64,000 nucleotides of DNA, taken from the NCBI RefSeq assembly GCF_030272615.1, contig NC_081406.1, positions 142,689,541 through 142,753,540 on the forward strand, given 5' to 3'. Of this stretch, positions 34,266 to 46,590 are shown one piece after another (positions within the stretch are counted from its first letter, which is position 1; every line of letters starts with the position of its first letter). The position numbers and the translations under genes were made by a program. The DNA comes from Cryptomeria japonica. Its lineage: Eukaryota > Streptophyta > Pinopsida > Cupressales > Cupressaceae. Under the pieces are notes generated by a model. It worked only from the letters and a program-made list of their open reading frames with translations, had not been told where the DNA came from and did no database searches.

Positions 34266-34277
34266 TGGTATCAGAGC
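34266..34277 (+). other. Primer binding site of gag-only element
   Basis: TGGTATCAGAGC, two bases after the 5' LTR; complementary to initiator-Met tRNA. Confidence 0.92.
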
Positions 34278-34336
34278 CTAGGTTCTTGGTTAGACAAACT
34301 TTCTCTAGCTTGGGTAGATTCTGGCTTAAGGATACA

Positions 34337-36160
34337 ATGGTTTGTTTAGTGTCAGTCCCAACTCTAGTATTTGATGGTTCAAACTACTCTATTTGGAGTT
34401 GTAGAATGGAAGTCTACCTATCCTACTTAGGGTTTGATGTGTGGATGTCTATTGTAAATGGCTGCCCTATTAAAGTCAGTTCTCCCACTGATTCTGATGT
34501 AGAAAGAAGAAACCAGTGCAATGAAGAAGCCATGAAGTCTATATTCAGTGGTCTCTCTAGTGATGTTTCTTCCTAGGTGGACAAGTGCATATTAGCAAAG
34601 ATCTTATGGGATAGATTAAAGAAGCTCTATGGAAATGAGCCTACTACAGTAAAACCAGTTTGTGAAGACAAGATGAGAAATACAACTCATGTATATGTAG
34701 ATGATGAAGGCAAATCTGTTAGCAATTGGAACAATGATGAATAGAGAACCCATCTCTTCATGGATCAAGAATTAGAAGATGAGAGGCACACATATGAGAA
34801 TGATCATGCAGATCACTCCTATTGGCAAGATGTGTTTGGCAGTGATAGTGAAGGTGAAGAAGAAGAGGAAGAAAAAGTTGATCTTGAAGGAGAATTTGTA
34901 AATGCACTTGAAGAACTCAATAGAGTAAGAAATGAATACAAGTTATTCAAGAATGTTGTTGTTGTGGAGTAGAACTGACTAGTCAAATGCCTTGAAGAAT
35001 GTAAGAGATGCATCTTAGAGTTTAAGAATCAACAAGAAGACAAAAAGGAGTGCAGGTGTAAAGATCTAGCATCTCAGCTACAAGCAAAAGATAAAGAACA
35101 TCAGAAGCTGCTTGAAGAAATGGAGATTCTCTGAAATGACCTTGAGAAATATCACGATGAGCTCAAGGTGAGAATATGATATGATGACAATAGTGATGCC
35201 TTTTACAAAATATTGAAAAATAAATAGCACGCCAAGGAAACTGAAGGATTAGGAAGTGGTGTTGATGAATTCTCCACTAGCAGGAATGTCCCCCACAATG
35301 ACATTCTGTTTGTCTCCTCAAATGGAGGGAACAAGGGAAAACCGTTCAAAGTTAGAGATGCTCCCCAAAAGAAGGTTGATCTAATTTCAACTGGTGAATA
35401 ATTGAAGACAAGGATGAATACCTATGCTGCAAGGAGGAATAATGCAGACCCCAAAGGAAAAGGGAAGATGGGAGAAGACAGCTTCACTAGAAGCAAGAAC
35501 ATGAGAAGACAACAAAGAAGACCTTCTACCGGTAGAGGACAAGGAAATGCTATCGCCATTAGGATAGAGCATGTGTGGGAAAAGAAGAGATCAGATGGAA
35601 GAGTTGCAAAGGATGGTCAATCTAGGATCCATCCCCGGAGAAGGAGATACTAGACCGGTAAGATATCCCCATGCACTGCAGAATATGTTTGTAAGTTATA
35701 TACCTTCCTTCTCCGGTTACTACTTTGCATGTAATATTTTTGGCCATAGGGAAAAATAATGTAAAAAGAGATCTAGAAGGAACAGTCTAGGATCTCATAG
35801 AAATCATACATATGAGAAAAATGTATCAAGGAGTAGAAGCATGCATATCCCCTCTCCCGGTTATGCAAATAGTGTTTTTTATAACTATAATAGATTTGGC
35901 AATAGAAGTTATGAAAGCAGGGAGAATAACTCACAACTCTATAGAAACCAGTGGAACAATCATGCTCAGTATAGTGGCAGTTATAGAAGATATGAGCAGC
36001 AAAGACCTGCATGGAACCAAAGGAGAAATATCCCTGCAGGATTAAGAGGTCCACCGGTTTCGGTTGCTGGTCACAACAACATGACCAAAATAAGATGGTC
36101 TAACCAGTATGTTAGAAGGTTCCCCAATCATGAGGCTGGGATGGATGCTAGGTTCTAGTA
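34337..36160 (+). pseudogene. gag of the gag-only LTR element
   Basis: The ATG at 34337 begins MVCLVSVPTLVFDGSNYSIW, the F-D-G-x-N-Y-x-x-W start of Copia-type Gag. It continues with EEAMKSIFSGL and, after a TAG at 34574, KILWDRLKKLYGNEP. A second stretch (34760-34972) is a very acidic region (GSDSEGEEEEEEKVD) and coiled coil. Basic, Ser/Arg/Asn/Tyr-rich pieces follow at 35402-36158. Around 35720-35765 a decayed knuckle reads FACNIFGHREK, with the first Cys changed to Tyr and a stop inside. Several stops; nonfunctional. No enzyme domain follows before the polypurine tract. Confidence 0.8.
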
Positions 36161-37616
36161 TAGCACTACTTCTGGTTATGTGGAAGAATCTAAAAATGCA
36201 AGGACCCATTAGCAGAAGAAGGTAAGACCTGTTCCCAAGATTAAAAATGAGAAGAAGAATGCGACCAAACAGGTATGGAGGGAGAAGCAAGAAGATGCAA
36301 CTATGGACCGACACTGTGCATTCAATGCATAGGTGATATCTCCTAAGGATTTAAGGAGATGCAAGACCTTAGGGGGACTAGTACACTAACCTTATCATTC
36401 ACCCCCTCAGTGAAGAAGGATACTTGGAAGAACAAGTTGTTGCCGGCATGAAAGAAGGAAATGAGAAGATAAGTGTGTGTAGTGGCTACCTTGGCTACGC
36501 ACCTGCAGATGAAAGATGGCTCACTACTACATGTGTCAATGGATGACAAATTAACAATTGGTATCAAATGCAATGTGACACAAAATGTCAGGAGGAGTTA
36601 CAGGAAGGTGCTCTGGTAGTGATGATGGACTGGTATAAGAAACTAGTATGTGCAAGATGTTACTGACATGAATGCTAATGGGTACTTGCAGGTTATGTTA
36701 GACAATGAGGTTTGAGATCATTTCATTAGCCCCGATAGCATGAAATGAGGAGTTTATGTCTCAGGTGGTGCTGATGAAGACCTAAATGACATATGTTGGC
36801 CTGATTGTTGATCATGAAGGCTTGCATGTGTTGGGTAACCGTTTTGATTTATGGCATGGTGATGATATTATATGGCATTGTGTACATCCAGGATCATGTC
36901 ATAGGTTGTGGTATATATAATGGAGCTGATAGATCATCAAAATGATCACTTATGCACAACTCAACTGGTATAAGGTGAAGATTGGAGCTCTTATTTCAGA
37001 CCTGACCAAAAATGTGGACTTGAGATGTATGAATTAGCGGGAGTTCAAGTGCTCATGATGTAGATCCTACATTATTGAACTTATGGGTGTACTGGCTACT
37101 TGAAACTATAAATGATGGAAATTGTTGTAGGAATACCCAAGAGAATTTCATGATTAAGGGTATCTTGGTATCAGACCAATTGGTAGCACTCATAGTACAA
37201 TCACATTTGATTCTCAAGATCAATTGGAATCAGATGGGAGATGATGTAGTCTCATCAACATGTATGATGTACTCAGTGACACATGTGATTTCAATTGGTT
37301 TCAGTCTTGCATATGCATTATTGCTCTGGTTTGCATATACACTTGGTTGATGAAAAATTCGTGTTAGTTGATGGTTGAGCCCTCCATCTCAAATGATGTG
37401 ATTTGAGAGGGTGCAAAGTATGAAGGTTATAGGAGCAGATGCATCTAGTAGAGAAAAAGGAGAGAAACCCTAATAGTTCCCTTTGCAATTGTTGTCGAAG
37501 GGGGGGAGAGATTCTATAGTATACTGGATACTACATGTGTGAGAATCCATGGATCACACAAAGGGGGAAAGAGAATAAATATTATGTCAGATACTACATG
37601 TGTTGATATCAATTCC
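36161..37616. other. Internal region of gag-only element without coding signal
   Basis: Short frames only (for example 37075-37350). No pol motifs in any frame on inspection. It probably represents the remnant or replacement of the polymerase region. Confidence 0.6.
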
Positions 37617-37628
37617 AAAGGGGGAGAT
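37617..37628 (+). other. Polypurine tract of gag-only element
   Basis: AAAGGGGGAGAT directly before the 3' LTR. Confidence 0.88.
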
Positions 37629-40148
37629 TGTTGACATTGAGTTGTCGTTGATGTCAACTAGTATAGGATGGCTATTAGTATAAGAGATGTATATGCGACA
37701 CTATCATCGATCCATACCGGATGTGATGTCTTTGATGTCACCTAGTATTACAGGTCACCGGTAAGGGAGAGAATGCCATTCAACAAAATGGCCATTGGAG
37801 TCACTAGTACACAAGTTAGTGTTTGACTTGTGTTGGAGATATGGAAAGGAGACTAATATGATATAGCATCTGGTAAATGATGACATCTAGAAGAGAGCAT
37901 GATGATGGTCAGTTGAATGTGCTGGAGAGGGGGAATGTTATCTAAATCACATCAACACTGGAAGAGAAGTATGTGTCGGCCACCGGTATGGTGTGTGGAT
38001 GAAGAATAACATGACTACCACCAAATGAAGAGAAAACTAATAGTAAGAGTGCCCAAACCAGATCACATGTGCATGTTTGAAGATATTCTTCTCAAACAGG
38101 GAAGCCATATTGATGTAATGTAAGATGCAGATGATAAGGATCTAGTCCCACCAGTAAGTGGAACTTATCTCCTATTATGAAAAGTGTGTGTCATAGTTCT
38201 GTGAGATAAGACATAAGAGTTAAAGACATGTGCTTGAAGTCTCACACCGGATCTACCGATGAATCATGAAGATTCCTCAAGTGCATGAAATCAAAGATAT
38301 GCACTGGATCGACAAAGAAGCCATAATGAGGTACCTGAACTGTTGAAGTGTGATGGGTTTGTCACTTTGACAAACTAGTTGAGATATGGTCTAGGCTGAT
38401 GATGAAGAAGACAAAGCTACAACAACTGTAGATAGAGAATACAACTAGTATGTAGATGCCTTAGAAGGAAATAGTTGAAGGTTGATGACATGGTGTAATC
38501 AAGGGTGCCTACCAGTAAGTATGAGAACCGGTGAGAGAGAAAAGAGGATAAGTGATGTGCTCCTTTCTGATGAAGATGACCATGTGGTGGATTGATATGT
38601 TTGGTAACCGGCAAAAGTGCTCCACCAAAAGAGATGCCAAGTGTAACATGATGGCTGATTGGTTAGGGTATAACCTGTAGGGTTAGCGAGGTGGTAGATG
38701 AACACGATAATGGTGTTGGTTGGTGATCCTATCCAGACTGACATAGAAGACCTAGCAAAGATGGATTTTGACAAAGGGGCCACGTGGAGGTGAAGTGGCA
38801 TACATGCACTAGTAGACATGTTGAGTCGATAAAGTATCAGGCGGTGAGGTAGATGGTGACATGTTGACATTTATGTCAATTGCGTGATTCACAGGACGTG
38901 AAGCAAGGGTTTGCGACTCGAGGTCAGATGGACAACAAAGATCCTGGTCAGACTATTTGACTAGATTAAGGTAGTTACAGAAAACTGTGAGACTATTCTT
39001 GGTGATCAACCAAGAGATCCATCGATAGGTTATATGCAGGTTGCTAAATGAGGAAGACGTGTTTTGGAAGAAATGCCAATGACGGGATTGATTGATGAAT
39101 TATAGTTCATCAACCAAGGGGATCAGATCTCAAGAGATCTGATTGGATTTTACTTAGCTCGAGCTCAAAGAAGAAACCCTAACCGCCCAAATGTTGAATT
39201 GGCTTTTGACAGGAAAACCAATTTATAAATATGCAAGCCAAAATCGATGAGTCTTGTTGCTAGATGAGAGGGTATTACTGTTGAAGAAGTGAAATCAATC
39301 AAGTTCTCACCAAGAAGAAGAAGAAAAGAATAATTGTGAGGAAGAATAGGGTTGAAGTGTTCAACCGACAACAAAGAGAGAACCGACAGTCAACCATTGA
39401 GTCTGAAAAAGGAGAAAACTTACAGTGATAGAACCGACAAAGAAGAATAACATAAGACTACAGAGAAGGAAAATAGAGAACTAAGAGAGGGTAGTACTGG
39501 TAGAGAGGAGTAGTGTAGCAGTGAAAATCGACAGAGAGAAGAATTGACAGAGAGTGAACCGACAAATAGAGAATCGACAAAGAAGAAGAAGAGACTGAAC
39601 TAGTGAAGGTGCAACAGAGAGTAAGGTTGCATAAGGTGATAAGATTGCAGCTGTGTTAGGGTGAGAAAAGAACCGACATAGTATTGGAGAGAGGAGAACC
39701 AGTAGAGAGATTTGTAGAAGACTTACAAAATTCATTAGTAATAAGACTATTACTTTTGTAATTGAAAATGTTCATTGAAGAGCACTGAGTTGGAGCTCGA
39801 TGCAGGGGTTGTAGCTCCTTGGGTTGGTGCTCTAAATCAAGGGTGGGTACTCCTTGGGTTGGTTCCCTAAACATTGTAATAAGAGTTTCATTGTGAGGTT
39901 GGATTGCAGTAGTAGACTCCAACAACATTTCCGACTGAGGTTTTTCCCATCTTGTGTTTTCCCCGTATATGCTAGTGTTATGTGATGTCCCTTTCAAGTA
40001 TGATTTCTTTTGTGTTAGTATCCCCTCTAAACGGTAAGTTATCTTTCTCTTAGATTTGATAACCGGTATACACACATAGGATAGTTAAAGGGAAATTTTT
40101 TGGAAACCACTGATTCACCCCCCTCTAAGTGGCACATTGTGTCTAACA
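37629..40148 (+). mobile_element. 3' LTR of gag-only element
   Basis: 2520 bases, TGTTGACATTG to GTGTCTAACA; collinear with the 5' LTR. Confidence 0.92.
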
Positions 40149-40153
40149 GCTAG
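40149..40153. repeat. Target-site duplication, right (GCTAG)
   Basis: Perfect match to 31754-31758. Confidence 0.9.
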
Positions 40154-41320
40154 TAGTTGGACAATCAAAGTAGGTGAATTGCTCAAAGGAAATAAAAGAA
40201 GATAAGAGAAATAAAAGATAAGATGTTAGACAACAATGATGCTTGTTTGACTTGATAAGAACATTTATCTTGGTGTGCAAGATTCTATCACTATTGTGAC
40301 AAGAGATATCTTAGATGTAAATGTATTACTTTGGACCTCTAAATAAATGAATATATTAGAGATAGTGTGAGATTAACATTGTGTGATGGTAATATACATC
40401 TATGATTAATTTATAGATTATTCATTCATTTTAAAAGTTTAATCTATAAAATCAAAAAACATAGCTACGAATAGAACTCTCCACACCTTAAATATAGACC
40501 ACATAAAAGGTTCAATTATTAGATACATATGTCTATATGTAACTTATTATAAAGAGGACAATAAACAAGTAAAGGAAATGACTCGAGTGGTAGTGCTAAG
40601 GTTTTGGCTTTCTTTGGTGATTGTGTTGAAGAAGGAATGATGACACAGATGACAAGGATGGAGATATTGCTTTTATTTGTTGGTTTTGTGATGGGTTCTC
40701 ATTGGATGGAGAGACTTGGTCAATATTTGGGCTATGTAGGGGATTTATCACCCTTGCATTTCATTGTCCCTTCTCACCCGAATTTCTTTCTAGCTTCCAT
40801 TGTGTACATTGGAATAGTATTTTTCCTCTACTTATTCCCTAGTTGAGTTAACTTATTTGTCAATTTATACTAATAGGAAATTTCATTCTAATTCATTCAT
40901 TTTACAAGTTTAATCAATAAAACTAAAAACGAAAACTATTAATAAACGTAACTTCACCTTAAATATATGCCACATAGTAGGTCAAATTATTATATGCCTT
41001 TTCCTATATGTAAGAATCCTTATAAAGGGAGGGAAGAGAATAATGATAAATATTATGATCAATAACACCATAGCAACCATAACTTTAAGAAAAACTTATA
41101 CAGAAAGGAATGAGGTGTTTCCATAGACATACTTTTTAGGCACTCCATGAGGTTAGTTGTGACATCTATTAAATAATTAAATAAAGAAGGTATGTTGATA
41201 ATGTTTACATCACCATACCATGCAAGATGACATCAATATATTACTCCATAATGCTCAATCTTTGGGTATTAATTATAGCCATTAATTTTTGAGTCTTAGA
41301 GCAATTTATAATCGTATTTC
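40154..41320. other. Intronic sequence with a pair of direct repeats
   Basis: A block of about 135 bases beginning 'attcattcatttta' and ending 'taaagagg/taaaggg' occurs at about 40425-40558 and again, diverged, at about 40889-41030, flanking a 330-base segment. The frame at 40604-40846 has no motif. No gene called. Confidence 0.5.
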
Positions 41321-42026
41321 TATTTGTATTCCCAATTGTTTTGATTAAGTAAAAACAAGTTTTTGAAAGGAACCCGTACCCTTTACATATCAGGAGAGCA
41401 AAAGAACTAGAAAGAACTATGATTGATCACTTCAAAAACAAAAACAAAACCTGATCCCATCCGAACAAAAGGGATCTCAACACACATAACATGAAGAACC
41501 AGAAAAAGACAGCGAAAGGAAAGCAAAAAGATAATACAAAGACTAAGACCAAGACCGAGACCGAGTCAACTAGATTTTTTTCATGATATCTTCAGCATGG
41601 ACCACCATATGCTTCATGTTATCCATAGAGGTATTTAAATCATCCATCTTACGACCTTTGATGTCGCCCTTATTCTTGGTATTGGCTCTAGTCCTCTTCT
41701 CGTGACCTTTTTTGTCCAGCTGATCATTGTCACCTTCTTTCTCTTTGATGTTATCAAATTTGTTAATCAAAATGTTCATGTTGTCCACCGAGGCTTTGAG
41801 AACCTGGAAGTTCTGTTCAGCTATCTTCTTTATAGTGAGTTCCATCCTGTCAATTCTGTTGCCCAGATTGTTCATAGCAATTTCCATCCCTTTCACCTCC
41901 TTATTTTCTTCCATCTCCTTAACCTTATTTTTAGTTGCAATAATTTTACTCACCATGCTTTCAATGGCTTCAACATTATTAATTGCCACCACCAACTCTT
42001 CGACATTATTTGTATTCCCAATTGTT
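41321..42026 (-). mobile_element. Retroposed insert with 20-bp direct repeats
   Basis: TATTTGTATTCCCAATTGTT occurs exactly at 41321-41340 and at 42007-42026. Long perfect repeats of this size are the mark of LINE-type (target-primed) retroposition. The 666-base insert carries a minus-strand open frame of about 145 codons ending at 41570 with a charged, coiled-coil-like protein (MEENKEVKGMEIAMNNL, GHEKRTRANTKNKGD), followed by about 230 bases of 3' non-coding sequence. No clear poly-A tail remains at the left edge, so a processed retrocopy or a 5'-truncated LINE are both possible. The protein is not recognised. Confidence 0.6.
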
Positions 42027-43740
42027 AGAGAAACACAACTGTACACATGATTTATGCAGTTTGGATTATTTTGGATTTTCAACTCTACAATTAAAAATTT
42101 AATTTAAAAATATTATAATATTCCTAATCAAATTTTGGTTTAGAAAAAATAAATCAGATATTAAATAGTAAAAATAATAATAATAATTTTACCCCTCTAT
42201 AATTAAGACATACATAATAATATTCCTTCAAAAGAATAAAATATGAAATATTAAAACAAACATAATAATTTCACTCCTCCATTTGCCATATTATTGAACT
42301 CTCTTGATGAACGACAAGGCTTTTAAGTATATATTTATTTTCTCTAAACATTCAATCTCATAGGTCTATGTTTTTCCCTATGCAAACCATCAACAAATTA
42401 CTTCTCTGTATATAGTAGGTCTAAAGAATCTTTCTCTATATACTTACTTGGTACTTGGACTAGTATGTATAATTTTTGGGCATTAATGTCATTCTGAGCA
42501 GTAGTATAAAGTTTCAAAATAGTCTAAGATCATTGCAATTGTAAATTGGAGAATTGGGGGCTTAGCAAACCCACCACGTGGAAGGGAGGATTTACTAAGC
42601 TCAATTTTCGCTTAAGGGAGACTTTACATTCAAAAGAGGGGGGTGAATCTACTAGATCCAATCCTAAATGATATGAGGACTGAATACTAAGTAGATTGGA
42701 ATGTAATTGGCCCTCTTTTGTAAGTTGATTAATTGAATTAAGACTAAGTACTGGAAATGAAGACAAAGTATGAGAAAACAACGAGCTATAGATTCGAGAT
42801 TCAGTCCTACACCTGGATTTGAGAAGTTTTAAATGTTTTGGAGCTTCTCTGTGAAATCTACCAAAAGTTGCAGGGACCGTGGGTCTGGACTAGGTCGCCC
42901 TCCATTTGGTCCAATGAACTTTCCATGTGTCGAAAAGGGTTTTTGTCTATGCAAATAAAGCTCAATTACAAAAGTACCGTTGTGCACCTGCTTTCTGCAC
43001 ACAAAAGGAAAGGGAAATGTGTTGGGGATAGGGGTTTGCCTTTAAGTCAAACCCCAGTTTTGGAATTAACCAAGTGATTAAAATAATGTAATTGAAATGA
43101 TTGGAATTAAAAATCCTCCTCTTTGAGGGGATGTTGAATTTCATGAAAATGAAATGCTTATACTTCCTTGTGAAGTTTTTCTTGCCTCCACATGGAAAAT
43201 GACTCCAAAATGACTTCTAACCACTTACAAACATGAAAAATGGTATTGAAGATTATTACACACAAAATGAATCAACTAGACCAAAATATGAACATTTAGC
43301 AACTTTACCCATGAACACCTTGGTGCCTTGCACCAAGAATGCCCAAATGACTATTGTTCCAAGTTCACATTCACTTGTGGCACCGAAGAAGGTATTGCCA
43401 CACATTGTTTAGCATGATGTCTTTGTTGTGCTCAAATCATTTGCACATTTGAAGGTGCCTATTGTAATACTTGATGTTACAATTACACATTATTGTTTGT
43501 TCATTGTGTAGCCATGATAAATGGTCCTATTGACAAATTTTGGGTTGTTTGTGCATAATTTGTCATGTATGCCAAACTTGATTATACATAAGTATCCTAC
43601 TGTGTCATTGGATGTTTGAATATAGGGAATATGTGGCATCACCATAGTGAAATGTTCTCGCATCTCTGATTGTGAATCAACTTAAGGAACCTTAGATGTC
43701 TTTTGTTGTGCTACATTTGTCAATGTTTTTGGTATCACCA
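42027..43740. other. Intronic sequence, degenerate repeats, no gene
   Basis: AT-rich. A GAGGGGGGTGAATC motif at 42636-42649 resembles the conserved stretch near LTR ends elsewhere in this window and may mark an LTR relic. No exon seen. Confidence 0.45.
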
Positions 43741-43747
43741 TTTGGTC

Positions 43748-44497
43748 TTACGCAAATGGCATTGTATTAAACAATGGATTATTGACCACTTCAAACAATG
43801 CCTTTGGAGGAATTTTCACACTTACATTCTTAGATGCATGTGTCTCAAGTAGTGTAGTTGGAGCCTCTTGTTGCAAACTAACTTCATTTTGACGAGGCTC
43901 AATATTAATGAGATTGTTTGTCTCATGTTGAACTTGAACATTACTTTGAGCATTTGACGTCGCAAAATTCCATTGAATCATACTTAAATATTTAATGGGA
44001 AACATTTGAAACATCTTGCTCATGAATTTATCCATTTTTTTGGTTATTTTGGGATTGTTGATAACCATATCAAATTTGTGTGTGTTTGGATCAAAAGATG
44101 AATCTAGTTGATCATTTGGGTCAATTTCTTGTTGAAGGTCCTCAATTGATCCAAAGCCTTGTAAAATATTTTGTCCTCCACATGATGTTGGTGGTCATTG
44201 GTTCAATTGATTATTGTGAAATGGTGCAATCCTTGAGGGTGTTGGTGGTACACTTCCACACCCTGGTTTCATTGGCACAAATATGGGTTTATAGTATGGT
44301 GGCGATCATAGTTGTACCATCTCATATTGTGGTATTGTGTTGCTTGGAGGACCCACATTAAAATCAGGTGGTTGGGTATGATATTGTTGAATTTTTGTGT
44401 TTTGTATATCATCCATTGGAAAAGACATGGCTTGATATGTAGGCTCTTGTGATTTTTTGGACTTGGACCTTGTTTCAACAAATATGTCACTATGCAA
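43748..44497 (-). pseudogene. Degenerate gag-like reading frame, unrecognised
   Basis: Two minus-strand frames (44497-44306 and 44068-43748) and the sequence between read like one decayed protein: VETRSKSKKSQEPTYQAMSF near the start, a Pro/Gln-rich middle, then KITKKMDKFMSKMFQMF. The style resembles the N-terminal part of a plant LTR-element Gag, and at 45350-45365 the minus strand has an imperfect primer-site-like ATCAGAGTTATC. No zinc knuckle or enzyme motif is visible. An unrelated decayed host gene is possible. Confidence 0.35.
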
Positions 44498-46470
44498 TGT
44501 TTTTTGGGATTTTTGGATTCAAGAATGCAATGAAATGCAACTAAAAGGATTGCAAATGCAACTTAAAAGAATAATAATGCAACTTATGTTTTTTGTTGTA
44601 TTTGAACTTCTTAGAATGATTATGAAATGAAACTTAAGTTCAAACTTAGGGAGTGAAAATGCAATCTATATTTTTATTATTTTTGAAGATTTGGTAAACT
44701 CTTGAAATGCAAGTCTAAAGAGATACCCTAGGAAATTGAAATGGAATCAAGACCTTAAAAAGACAAACAATAAAGGACAAATTGATAAAGTCTCACCTAT
44801 GGCTTGGATGCTAAGTTAGGTTTGACAAAAAAATGTTGTTGACAAAAGGACAAGGGTTGGACTAAGGTCAAGACCCCCTTAACAATAAATTTGGATATGA
44901 TCTAAAGATTTAGATTTTTTAAGTTTGGCAAAGCTAATTTGAGATTAAAATGAAAATTGGCAATGATAATGACAAGAACGTAGGATATGATATGGATATG
45001 AAAGGATAACTCAACCCAAGACAAAACTAAGGTTCAGGACAAAGCTAATGCAATAAGGTTATGAGAAGACTAATGATTTGGAATATGAAAATGCACCCTA
45101 ATCCAAGACCTAAGTTTGAGAAAATGACCTATCAATACAAAGAAATTGAATGATTAAAACCTAGTAAAATGACTTAACCTAGATGCCAAAGGGAATAATG
45201 ATAATGCAAATGAAATATTATGAAGGCAATGGATAGGTCTTAAGACCTAAGTTTGGACCATGCAAAAACCTATCCTATAATGACATGGATTTTGAAAACA
45301 AGGATTCCAATTGTTTGATAAGCCATTCTATTGAAATATCTTCAACTTTGGATGATAACTCTGATTAATTTTGAGACAAATTTTGACCCTTGAAGTTTTT
45401 TGTTTGCAATTTTGTGACCAAGGTTGTTATGTATTTCTTTAATGTGATATTTTCCTTGAAATGATGTTTTTAATTTTGTTAAAAAACTCAAAAGACATAA
45501 TGGCTATTTGACTTGTTGCATGAAATGAATGCACATCCAATTACAATCCTAAGGTTTGGCAGGGACAATAGTATTTGGATTTCCACTGCAGATAAATTCG
45601 AGCTGCACTTATTTAAAATGCTTAGCCTAGAAGTTTGGTGATGCTGGCTCCCCTACCATGACACTCACTTCTTGGGTACACCAATCTTCGAATTCCCAAA
45701 GATTCAAAGATCTAGGGAAATTTTCTATCTCAATTCTGAATTTCAAGATTGTGGGATGGCTTCAAAGGTCCAACCTCTCGCACAAACAAATAGAGGGATT
45801 TTGGCAACTAAAACAATTTGGCTCCTAGTAAGGGCAATCATTCAGGTGGCCATATGTGTGGAATTTTGCTCAATTAAGAGGCCTCCTAGTCCTTGTAGGT
45901 TTTTACTTAGCACACGAATATTGTAGTGCCCCTCCTTGATCCATCTTTTATTTTGCGCTTTGATAGATTATATTGCTATAGCATAGACTACATTGAGATG
46001 ATTTTGATAGATGTTATGGATTTATTTATGCTTATGATGCTTCACTGTTGATGACATACATGTTATATTTGCACTTGATATTATAATTTCATGAGGATGA
46101 TGATGATATTCATAGATTGTTATGATGACAGACTCTTATTTGATGATCTTTATGTGCTCATTTCATATGCATGGATTATATTTATGGTGATTTGATGGTA
46201 TCTTATGGTGTAATAGCCCTATTGTATGATTATTTCTATGCGATGTTTGATGTTATTGTGTGTGACTATCTTCATGAGTAGAGACAATGTTATATCACTC
46301 ATTGTGAGCATGATATGTTGTCATGATTTTGTATCACTTGTCTGTAACTTATCATGATGTATATGTATCGTATATATTATTTTTAATGTTTGATAAGATA
46401 AAAACATATCAAGACCAAAGAGATGAGGACAACAACTTATAAGAAACTTAAGCACAGTAAAGTAATTTAC
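44498..46470. other. Probable retroelement leader/LTR relic, no gene
   Basis: Low-complexity minus- or plus-strand text with many 'gaaatgcaa' repeats (44520-44720), then TGATG-rich sequence. A possible LTR edge TGTAGTGCCCCTCC lies near 45925. Boundaries not resolved. Confidence 0.35.
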
Positions 46471-46590
46471 GTCATAAGATTTAGGGAGGGATTGAAGAAA
46501 ATCATGATCCCACAAGTTGGGGTGATGATTTCCAATGCGCCGTGTGATGCCTTCTTCATCAGTGGTAGTAAGTGCCATATTGATTGGCAT
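46471..46590 (-). CDS. Terpene synthase, probable first exon
   Basis: A 40-codon minus-strand frame from the ATG at 46590: sixteen residues, then RRIGNHHPNLW, an exact RR-x8-W motif, then DHDFLQSLPKSYD and a GTAAAT donor at 46470. RR-x8-W begins the mature part of most plant mono-, sesqui- and some diterpene synthases. An in-frame TGA directly upstream of the ATG argues for a start here, with no plastid transit peptide unless an upstream exon exists. It has the same strand as the C-terminal exons at 22366-23035 and lies 23.4 kb upstream of them. About 370 residues of the usual protein are unaccounted for between them. The two ends may be one gene with TE-swollen introns or parts of a broken one. 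Confidence 0.72.

Larger units (their letters stand above)
31759..40148 (+). mobile_element. Gag-only (LARD/TR-GAG-like) LTR retrotransposon
   Basis: LTRs 31759-34263 and 37629-40148, primer site at 34266, polypurine tract before the 3' LTR and perfect 5-base duplications GCTAG at both sides. The internal region is only 3365 bases and shows gag-like pieces but no protease, integrase or reverse transcriptase motif, so it would have depended on a partner element. The LTRs differ by roughly 10 percent in the first 390 bases by eye, so it is older than the nested Copia element by that measure. It lies between the first and last terpene synthase exons. Confidence 0.93.
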
